Position numbers and translations under genes: made by a program. The notes beneath the pieces are model-generated. The model was not told where the DNA came from. It searched no databases and saw nothing but the letters and a program-made list of their open reading frames with translations. From assembly GCA_900545305.1 (NCBI GenBank), contig UQYD01000074.1, positions 1 through 5,413 of the forward strand: a DNA stretch of 5,413 nucleotides. Reading direction: 5' to 3'. Of the stretch, positions 1-5,413 are shown piece after piece. This DNA comes from an uncultured Eubacterium sp. Lineage in GTDB: Bacteria; Bacillota; Clostridia; Lachnospirales; CAG-274. Position 1 is the first letter of the stretch; each line of letters begins with the position of its first letter.

Positions 1-1
1 G

Positions 2-1432
2 AAGGTTACATATGGACTTGCGCTAGACGAGAACATAAACAATGTTATTGCTGGTTCGATGAGCCCTGAAGAAGCTTACGAATTTTCAAAAATACAAGGT
101 AAGCACCTTTTTGCCAATCTCGCCCCAGAACAAATGGCTCTTATAGACAAAGCTCGAGCGGATAAATTTGCAAATACGCTGGTTACAGCAGCCATAGAAA
201 GAAATGACTATGAATCTGCTCAGGCAGTGTTTGATTACTTAAAAAAAGACATGACATCAGAAAGTAGGGCTAAGCTTGATGCTGCGATTTACACTAATCA
301 GGAATACGCTGAAAATAATTCAGCTGCTGAGGCATTGCACCGAAGTGGAATTACTGACCCAGAAGGACAAAAAGCATTTCTAGCCGATTGGTTTAGTCAT
401 AATGGTCGGAGCGGAGCGGAAGGAAACTTTACCTTCAATCCGGGTGTGTCATGGAAAGGCGCAGCGGCCAAAACTGAATCGGGTATGAAATCAATTACAG
501 GGTTTCTCAACCAGATGGGCATTGGTGACATTTACATAACAAGTGTAAATGACAGCGATGTTCATGTAGAAGGAAGTGCACATTATAGTGGGAATGGTGT
601 AGATTTTGCTGCTGACGTATTATCAGGAAAGACAACGGCAGAAAGAAACGCCATAGTTAACCTTATTGAACAGGCATATCCAGGAGTTAAAGTAATTAAT
701 GAGTATGATTATCCTTCTGCTAATTCTACAGGCGATCATTTTCATCTTGACTTTACTAACTACAAAGATGTTACATCCCCTAGTAAAAGTGGGTTAAGCG
801 CTATAAGGTTTGACAAAATAAGCTCAAAGGCAAACTCGCTCAGAGCAGATGAAGAAAGAAAAAGAAAAGCAGAAATAGAAGCTTATAAGTCTAACTTGGC
901 ATTAACAATTAATACTGCAAAATCAGAAACAGAAGCTGTTGAAATAATCAATAAGTCAAACCTAAGCAATGATGAAAAAATGAAATTAATAAAAGCCCAG
1001 AGGGAAGCTTGGAATCCGTCTAATTATATGACAACGGCGGATGCTGATATGTGGAAATATGTAAATACTGGCAGATATAACAATGATATACAATTAATGG
1101 AAGAATATAAAAACAGATCAATGGATAGTTTTGAAGTAATCACTCCAGAACAACAAAGAAAATATAATAAAGCCGCAATGAATTTAAATTCTTATTATGC
1201 GTGGGCTGATCCAAGCTATAAGCCCAATCCATACAATCTAGACTATAGTAACAATCAAGATTACCAACAAATGCTGTCAGATATTGAATATATGGCAGAA
1301 AGAGGTGCAACAAGAACCGAAATAAGTGAATATGTAAAGGAAATTTCTACTGAGTTTGGGTTTGATGAAAAATTTATTATTGATACTATAATGTGGGATA
1401 AGCTTGGAAAAGTCGAAGGTGGTGTTGAGTAG
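2..1432 (+). CDS. Phage virion-associated protein with embedded LAS (M15/hedgehog-like) zinc peptidase, 5' partial
   Basis: The reading frame is open from the left edge (first whole codon at nt 2) to TAG at 1430-1432, 476 visible residues. The ATG at 59 is unlikely to be the start: the frame continues upstream without a stop and no purine-rich ribosome site precedes it. Counting from nt 2, residues about 1-130 are helical and charged, with spaced Ala/Leu repeats like those of podovirus internal virion or tail-tip proteins. Residues about 149-254 form a LAS-type zinc peptidase with H194-x6-D201 (HYSGNGVD) and H246-x-H248 (DHFHLDF). Residues about 279-334 are Lys/Glu-rich and probably coiled-coil. 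The tail is Asn/Tyr-rich and unrecognised. Known LAS enzymes cut peptidoglycan cross-links or D-Ala-D-Ala, so a role in local cell-wall digestion during DNA entry is inferred. A free endolysin is less likely, because the domain sits inside a larger helical protein. The peptidase call is firm; the virion role is moderate. Confidence 0.8.
   Translation, partial: KVTYGLALDENINNVIAGSMSPEEAYEFSKIQGKHLFANLAPEQMALIDKARADKFANTLVTAAIERNDYESAQAVFDYLKKDMTSESRAKLDAAIYTNQEYAENNSAAEALHRSGITDPEGQKAFLADWFSHNGRSGAEGNFTFNPGVSWKGAAAKTESGMKSITGFLNQMGIGDIYITSVNDSDVHVEGSAHYSGNGVDFAADVLSGKTTAERNAIVNLIEQAYPGVKVINEYDYPSANSTGDHFHLDFTNYKDVTSPSKSGLSAIRFDKISSKANSLRADEERKRKAEIEAYKSNLALTINTAKSETEAVEIINKSNLSNDEKMKLIKAQREAWNPSNYMTTADADMWKYVNTGRYNNDIQLMEEYKNRSMDSFEVITPEQQRKYNKAAMNLNSYYAWADPSYKPNPYNLDYSNNQDYQQMLSDIEYMAERGATRTEISEYVKEISTEFGFDEKFIIDTIMWDKLGKVEGGVE
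446..763 (+). other. LAS-type zinc peptidase domain (H-x6-D ... H-x-H)
   Basis: The domain lies inside the first gene. The HxxGxGxD box spans nt 581-604 (His codon at 581, Asp codon at 602). The HxH box has His codons at 737 and 743, preceded by Gly-Asp. In the Lysostaphin/DD-peptidase/Sonic hedgehog superfamily the first His, the Asp and the last His bind zinc, and the other His of HxH acts in catalysis. All four positions are present, so the domain is predicted to be active. The Trp usual before the last His in VanX/VanY-type M15 enzymes is not seen, which leans toward the MepA/hedgehog-like arrangement. The substrate (D,D- versus L,D-bond) cannot be told from the sequence. Confidence 0.78.
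836..1003 (+). other. Charged helical, probable coiled-coil segment
   Basis: Following the peptidase domain, the first gene encodes a run rich in Glu, Lys, Arg and Ala (for example ADEERKRKAEIEAYKS) with no helix breakers, then a second amphipathic stretch (NDEKMKLIKAQREAW). This suits a long helix or coiled coil, as found in elongated virion proteins. It probably acts as a spacer or oligomerisation segment. No family is recognised. Confidence 0.5.
1416..1423 (+). promoter_or_regulatory. Ribosome binding site for the second gene, with stop/start overlap
   Basis: AAGGTGGT differs by one base from the ideal AAGGAGGT and sits 8 nt before GTG 1432-1434, inside the 3' end of the first gene. The TAG stop (1430-1432) and the GTG start share G1432, giving TAGTG, a typical translational-coupling junction. 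This site decides the start: the alternative in-frame ATG at 1453 has only a weak GAGAGA a few bases upstream, too close for normal spacing. The two proteins are therefore very likely made from one transcript. Confidence 0.8.
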
Positions 1433-4400
1433 TGTCAAAAGCAAGAGAGAAGATGTTAGCCCAATTTTCTAATAGACCAGTTCTACAAAACAAAGGTTTT
1501 TTTCAAAAGGCAGCCGAACGAGCAACCCAAAACTATTTGAATAGTCAAGAAGAAATAGAACCGACATTAGAAGAACAGACTGAGGATACTATAACAGAAC
1601 AAAGAAAAAGTTTCTTTTCAGAAGCGAGTAGTCGTATTGGTGAAGCCTTAGGAAATTATGCAACTGGGGCTGTACAAGGGGCGCAAGAAGTAGCTAGACA
1701 AGCAAATAGGCTTTCTGTATCTAATCCATTAGCTTTGACAGGGACACCTATGCAGGAAGGTTACACTAATTCTCCCGCGCCGGTGCAATCTGATGAGCAA
1801 AAAAAATCAAGAGAATTATATAAGTCAGCTACAGGGAATTTTACTGAAGAAACTATTGCTCCTGCAGCAATGACTACGGCTTTGCTTGCTCCTAGCAGTC
1901 TGGCTGGTCCGATTTTTTCTCCATTTGTATTAAATAGTTTACAAGAGAATGTTAAAAATAATGGAGCAAAAGGAGTGGTTGATACTGTTACTGAATTTGT
2001 ACCAGGCGCTGGTGCTTATCATTTTTCACAACAAGAAGGCGTTGGTCAATATGCAAAGGAACGCCCTGGGGCATTTGCTGTAGACGCAATAGCTAGTCTT
2101 GTGCCGGATGTAATTGGCGTTCGTATTGGTGGTAGGGCTGTGAACAAAACGGTACCTAACTATAGATTGGCAACATCTTCACTATTAGGAAATGCAGAAA
2201 AAAGTGCTGCTAATGCTGCTTCAAAAATCCTACACAACATTTATGATAATCCAAAAGATCGGAAACAAGCTGGTAAGTCTAATGATATATTAACAGAAGG
2301 CTTGCAAGATACACGAAAGGTTCAAGGTATGTTAAGCGAGAATCAAAGTTTGCCAGAGGTGAAATTGACCATTGATGAGCAAAGTTTTGCAAAGAGAGTA
2401 GATACTCTTGTTTCTGGGGAACGTGGAGATACTGAGCTTATAAAGGTACTGACAACTCCTTTAGCTTTAGAACTAGTTGGAGCAGAGATGTTGCCAATTG
2501 AAATAACATCTAAGAATCTTAAAAAGATGACTGTAGGAAAGCATAATTTTGAAAAGGGGATAAAAGGAGAAGGTATGAGTCCAGAAATTGTAAAACAAAT
2601 CCCTAGAGCTTTGTCCGATCCTCTCATGATTTTTGAGGCCCCTTATAAAGGTAAAAATGGCGAAAGGCGTATTGTAACTGTCCTTAATTTAAAAGACGAG
2701 AATGGTGTAACAGTAATTGCTCCATTTGAGTTAAAGAAAATTAACAATAAAAAAGGATATGAAATTAACGAGTTGCTAAGCGCCTATGGTAAAACTGAAA
2801 AACGTTCTGGGCGCCAATATTTAGACTGGTACGAAAAAAATGTCGAGAATGGAAGCCTTAGGTATATAAATAAAGAAAGAACTGCTGAATGGCTACTTTC
2901 CGCAAGGGACGAAGATTCATCCGCAAGGAATGAATACCCAATGTTGGAAAGAGCCATCAACAGTTCTCTTTCTATAAATATACCAACAGAAAAAGAGTTT
3001 GTCAATCTGAAGAAGAGAAAGACAGAACAATATTCTTTAAAAAGCAAAAGTGGTGAACAAACAAGCTTTGGCGATTCGGGAAAGACGGTAGCAGGGCAGG
3101 ATGTTAAGCCTGTGACTCGCAAAGAAGTAGAAGCTGCTTTTGATGCCATTGTGCCTGTTCGAGTCGGTGGGGTAGATAAAAAATACGAAGGGTTATTTAA
3201 GGTTGCGCCAGAAGTTGTAAGAAGTAGAGTTTTTGCCGATTATTCTACATATGCACATGAAGTGGGGCATTTTATTGATAAGAAGCTCAAAATTAAAGGG
3301 AGCGATGGGGAGCTTATATATGGAGCTGAAAAGGTTTGGGGAGATAACAATACATTTAAATCATATAACAATGCCGAAAAACGTGCAGAAGGTATTGCGG
3401 AATTTACTAGGCAAGTGCTTTCTGATCCAGTAATGGCAGAAAGAAATTTCCCAAAGTACTACAAAAACTTTATACACACTTTAGCAGATCCTGCACACAA
3501 AGATTTAGCAGCAAAATTTGATGCGCTTGCAGATGTATTACATAGGTATTCTTTGCAAAGTGATCAGGCTAGGGCCAGAGCAGCAGTTTCTTACACTGAT
3601 GATCCTAGCACAAAGAGTTTTGTTCAAAAACGTAAAGAGAACTTTCAGAAGGCATATGATTTAATGGTCGATGACAAAACCCCGATAGACAGGTTTGTTC
3701 AGAAGATTATTGATTTAACAGGTAAAGAGATGGACTATAATGACAATCCGTATTTACTTGCCAGAAGTGTAACAAGCAGCGCTAAAGCACGTGCGGCAAT
3801 GTTGCTTGAGGATAAAGGAACTCCATTGGATGTTATAGACAGTTTGAATAAAGTTTATAACAATAAGCTAAAACATGCAGTCACTCTGCAGCAAATACTT
3901 AAAGAAGCCGAGAGTGTTAAATTTTCAAAAGAGTATTTAGCGAGTAATGGTTATAAAGATAATAGACAAGCATTTTCTGCTTATTTGGTTGCTAAAAGGC
4001 AAATTGAATTACAAAAAATTCATAAAAATTATAAAGGACCAATGGAGAGTGAAGTTGCCCAGGCAGTTGTTGATAGCGCACCTAGAGAATTTGCAAGTGC
4101 TTCTGAAAAGGTTTATCAGCATTTTGATAATGTTCTTTCTATTTTAGAAGATGGTGGCATTATTAGCGAAGAATACCATAAAATTTTAAATGAGAAATAC
4201 AAAAATTATGTTCCTATGTACAGGGATAAGACAGTGGTTGAGGGAGCTGATATTCCTGGATTTAAACCTAAAAAGGGGCTTGCAAATGTATCTGATCCAG
4301 TCAAAGGAATAAACGAGCATGGAAGCAACAGAAATGTTATTGACCCAATCGACAGCTTAATTCGACAAACAGAAACTGCCATAGAAGCAGCTGAGCGCAA

Positions 4401-5413
4401 TAAAGTTGCTCGTGCTGTCATAAGCAAAAAAGATATAGAAGGAATTGGCCGTTATCTGGAAGAACGAGCGGACTTAGAGGGTGTTGGAAAGCCAGAAGAT
4501 TATGTATTTACCGTTTGGGAGAATGGAGAAAAGAAATCTTATAAAACAACACCAGAATTATATGAGGCAATGACAAATTTAAGTGCTCCTGTATTTGAGC
4601 AGTGGGTAAAACCACTAATGGCACCAGCTGATATATTGAGGACAGGTGCAACAGGTACGCCAGCATTTGGTGTAACTAACTTTTTTAGAGACTTAATAAC
4701 AACAGTCTTATTTTCTGACAATACAACAATTCCTGTGGTAGAACCAGTTGTAAATATAATGTATGGATTGTACCAATCTGGGAAAGCTAACTTCTTAGGA
4801 AAGAAAAGCTCCGTATATAGAGAGTTTGAAGTGTCTGGAGTGCCTATGACAACACGCATGTCAGTTGAGCGTTCAAGCTTAAAATGGCAAAGAATTAAAG
4901 AGTCCCCTGGCGTAAAACAAGGTGCATGGATTATAGATCAGTTTCAAAAATTTAATCAAACTATAGAGGAAGGGGGAAGGTTAGGAGAGTTTGCTGCTGC
5001 ACGCAGAAAAGGTAAAAGCATTGGTGAGGCTGGACACTCAGCAAAAGAAGTAACCGTTGATTTTGGCAGAGGGGGCACTGCAGGACGTTCGGTTAATAAG
5101 CTTATCCCATTTTTCAATGCTGCGATTCAGGGAACAGATAGGCTGGCAAGAGAAATAAAAGCTCATCCATTCAGGTTGGCAACAAGACTTACTACTGCAG
5201 TAGTTTTGCCTACTATTGTCGAATGGCTGTCATTTCATGATGAAGAATGGTATCGAGATGTGCCTCAAGACATAAGGGATAATTACCTATTAATGAGAGT
5301 AGGAGATAATGTTGTAAAAATTCCATTCCCTCAAGATGTCGCACCATTATCCGCTGGGCTAAAAAGGGTTTTGAACATAATGTATGGTGATAATCCTGAA
5401 CCTATGGATAGCT
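1432..5413 (+). CDS. Giant phage polyvalent protein: MuF_C-like nuclease, zincin and LPD38-like domains, 3' partial
   Basis: The frame starting at GTG 1432 is unbroken to the window edge: 1327 complete codons and no stop. Regions in order: residues 1-135, hydrophilic, Gln/Glu-rich; about 139-237, two hydrophobic stretches; about 335-500, a MuF C-terminal-like (BECR-fold) domain; about 505-555, a Lys/Ser-rich linker; about 555-690, a zincin with HEVGH at 609-613 and EGIAEF at 653-658; about 690-1060, helical, with YVPMYR at 926-931; about 1060 to the end, an LPD38-like region. Such architectures are known as phage polyvalent proteins, thought to be carried in the virion and injected to act on the recipient cell. 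Coupling to the upstream wall-peptidase gene fits that role. The minus-strand and alternate-frame ORFs inside it are shadows. The multidomain phage nature is well supported; actual targets and activities are unknown. Confidence 0.85.
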   Translation, partial: MSKAREKMLAQFSNRPVLQNKGFFQKAAERATQNYLNSQEEIEPTLEEQTEDTITEQRKSFFSEASSRIGEALGNYATGAVQGAQEVARQANRLSVSNPLALTGTPMQEGYTNSPAPVQSDEQKKSRELYKSATGNFTEETIAPAAMTTALLAPSSLAGPIFSPFVLNSLQENVKNNGAKGVVDTVTEFVPGAGAYHFSQQEGVGQYAKERPGAFAVDAIASLVPDVIGVRIGGRAVNKTVPNYRLATSSLLGNAEKSAANAASKILHNIYDNPKDRKQAGKSNDILTEGLQDTRKVQGMLSENQSLPEVKLTIDEQSFAKRVDTLVSGERGDTELIKVLTTPLALELVGAEMLPIEITSKNLKKMTVGKHNFEKGIKGEGMSPEIVKQIPRALSDPLMIFEAPYKGKNGERRIVTVLNLKDENGVTVIAPFELKKINNKKGYEINELLSAYGKTEKRSGRQYLDWYEKNVENGSLRYINKERTAEWLLSARDEDSSARNEYPMLERAINSSLSINIPTEKEFVNLKKRKTEQYSLKSKSGEQTSFGDSGKTVAGQDVKPVTRKEVEAAFDAIVPVRVGGVDKKYEGLFKVAPEVVRSRVFADYSTYAHEVGHFIDKKLKIKGSDGELIYGAEKVWGDNNTFKSYNNAEKRAEGIAEFTRQVLSDPVMAERNFPKYYKNFIHTLADPAHKDLAAKFDALADVLHRYSLQSDQARARAAVSYTDDPSTKSFVQKRKENFQKAYDLMVDDKTPIDRFVQKIIDLTGKEMDYNDNPYLLARSVTSSAKARAAMLLEDKGTPLDVIDSLNKVYNNKLKHAVTLQQILKEAESVKFSKEYLASNGYKDNRQAFSAYLVAKRQIELQKIHKNYKGPMESEVAQAVVDSAPREFASASEKVYQHFDNVLSILEDGGIISEEYHKILNEKYKNYVPMYRDKTVVEGADIPGFKPKKGLANVSDPVKGINEHGSNRNVIDPIDSLIRQTETAIEAAERNKVARAVISKKDIEGIGRYLEERADLEGVGKPEDYVFTVWENGEKKSYKTTPELYEAMTNLSAPVFEQWVKPLMAPADILRTGATGTPAFGVTNFFRDLITTVLFSDNTTIPVVEPVVNIMYGLYQSGKANFLGKKSSVYREFEVSGVPMTTRMSVERSSLKWQRIKESPGVKQGAWIIDQFQKFNQTIEEGGRLGEFAAARRKGKSIGEAGHSAKEVTVDFGRGGTAGRSVNKLIPFFNAAIQGTDRLAREIKAHPFRLATRLTTAVVLPTIVEWLSFHDEEWYRDVPQDIRDNYLLMRVGDNVVKIPFPQDVAPLSAGLKRVLNIMYGDNPEPMDS
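1846..2142 (+). other. N-terminal region with two hydrophobic stretches
   Basis: Residues about 139-167 of the second gene (containing AAMTTALLAPSSLAGPIF) and about 213-237 (containing AFAVDAIASLVPDVIGVRIG) are Ala/Leu/Val/Gly-rich with few charges. They flank a Gly/Pro-containing segment (FVPGAGAYHF). They could be membrane-interacting helices or packed helices of a virion-binding domain. Charges and prolines within them make classical transmembrane helices uncertain. No signal peptide is present, because the protein begins with over 100 hydrophilic residues. Confidence 0.4.
2434..2931 (+). other. MuF C-terminal-like (BECR-fold, RNase-toxin-like) domain
   Basis: Residues about 335-500 follow the pattern I associate with the phage MuF C-terminal toxin domain. 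It has an early LALELVGAEMLPIEI strand/helix, a lysine-flanked histidine (GKH, His371, codon at 2542), and then the IPRALSDPLMIFEA motif. After that come a core strand (RRIVTVLNL), a second strand ending in APFEL, the LLSAYGK motif (Ser450, Tyr452, Lys454) and a closing YINKERTAEWLL. Members of the Barnase/EndoU/ColicinE5-D/RelE-like (BECR) fold are RNases that use His, Ser/Thr, Tyr and Lys/Arg, so His371, Ser450, Tyr452 and Lys454 are candidate active-site residues. In classical cases the domain ends a MuF head protein; here it is internal. The assignment is from memory, not from a profile search. Confidence 0.6.
3094..3501 (+). other. Zincin metallopeptidase domain (HEVGH)
   Basis: Residues about 555-690 of the second gene contain THE classical HExxH helix in the context YAHEVGHFID (His609, Glu610, His613; first His codon at 3256). 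About 40 residues later comes KRAEGIAEFTRQVLSDP, whose Glu653 or Glu657 would be the third zinc ligand, as in gluzincins. The lead-in (VPVRVGG...YEGLFKVAPEVVR) matches the strand-rich stretch seen before HExxH in other phage polyvalent proteins. All catalytic residues are present, so an active peptidase is predicted. Targets could be host proteins or the protein itself (release of neighbouring domains). A specific peptidase family name cannot be fixed by eye. Confidence 0.75.
3502..4608 (+). other. Long helical central region with YVPMYR motif
   Basis: Residues about 691-1059 are mainly predicted helix, alternating charged and aliphatic residues. Recognisable short motifs are NPYLLARSV (about 772-780), ERNKVARAVI and KNYVPMYRD (codons from 4201). 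In my recollection, similar YVP-x-YR and NPY-x-x-x-R motifs recur in other large phage polyvalent proteins between the protease and the LPD38-type end. Their function is not known. It may be a structural or virion-packaging segment. No catalytic motif is visible. Confidence 0.45.
4609..5412 (+). other. LPD38-like region (large polyvalent protein-associated domain 38), 3' partial
   Basis: From residue about 1060 the sequence shows landmarks I associate with LPD38-bearing phage proteins. These are ADILRTGATGTPAFGVTNFF followed by RDL, then a helix with GRLGEFAAARRKGKS, EVTVDFGRGG, and LIPFFNAAIQGTDRLARE. Next come a hydrophobic helix (about 1247-1268, including LTTAVVLPTIVEWLSF) and a short basic/aliphatic hairpin (MRVGDNVVKIPFP). 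LPD38 has no established biochemical activity. It occurs at or near the C-terminus of giant phage proteins, and the hydrophobic helix could touch membrane. The end of the domain and of the protein lies beyond the window. Confidence 0.65.

Noticed and set aside
59..61. ATG as the start of the first gene
   Set aside because: The frame is open upstream to the window edge and no ribosome binding site precedes this ATG, so it is probably an internal methionine.
241..267. A7 run in the phase of a -1 slippery heptamer (TTA AAA AAA GAC)
   Set aside because: A -1 shift meets a TAG stop at 265-267 within seven codons, and the zero frame continues with a clear peptidase domain, so programmed frameshifting is not supported.
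1498..1504. T7 run near the start of the second gene as a possible frameshift or terminator
   Set aside because: No hairpin precedes it, and the reading frame continues unbroken for over 1300 codons.
2343..2627. Minus-strand ORF of 94 codons
   Set aside because: It lies wholly inside the second gene, antisense to the nuclease-like domain, with no recognisable protein features. Treated as a shadow.
2784..3149. Minus-strand ORF of 121 codons
   Set aside because: Ser/Leu/Phe-rich antisense translation of the linker and protease lead-in. The plus-strand frame carries the recognisable motifs, so this was not accepted as an antidote gene.
3233..3433. Plus-strand 66-codon ORF in another frame, over the HEVGH region
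   Set aside because: Out-of-frame reading of the zincin domain with low-complexity His/Met/Leu content. No ribosome site was accepted.
4539..4859. Minus-strand ORF of 106 codons
   Set aside because: Antisense to the conserved TPAFGVTNFFRDL region. No family or start context supports it.

Overview
The window looks like the structural (virion-protein) region of a bacteriophage or prophage, probably infecting a low-GC bacterium. It holds two large, tightly packed plus-strand genes and nothing else. There are no tRNAs, CRISPR arrays, insertion sequences, terminators or intergenic gaps. The host guess (Firmicutes-like, possibly including Negativicutes) rests only on the AT-rich composition and a strong AAGGTGGT-type ribosome binding site, so the genus is unresolved.

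Gene 1 (from before the left edge to 1432) is the C-terminal part of a mostly helical, hydrophilic protein. Embedded in it is a LAS-type zinc peptidase (hedgehog/DD-peptidase/M15-like fold) with the H-x6-D and H-x-H metal-binding motifs. This is the composition expected of a virion-associated, cell-wall-cutting entry protein.

Gene 2 starts at GTG 1432, sharing one base with the TAG stop of gene 1. It is open to the right edge (more than 1327 codons, no stop). It is a giant multidomain 'polyvalent' phage protein. In order it has: an N-terminal region with two hydrophobic stretches; a domain resembling the phage MuF C-terminal (BECR-fold, RNase-toxin-like) domain; a lysine/serine-rich linker; a zincin metallopeptidase (HEVGH plus a downstream EGIAEF glutamate motif); a long helical region with a YVPMYR motif; and a C-terminal LPD38-like region (large polyvalent protein-associated domain 38).

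If these assignments hold, the pair would work during infection. Gene 1 would open the peptidoglycan. Gene 2 would be packaged with or follow the DNA, and would deliver a nuclease-like and a protease activity into the new host cell, acting against host defences or competitors. The motifs are read directly from the translation. The family names are recognition from memory, and delivery and autoprocessing are inference.
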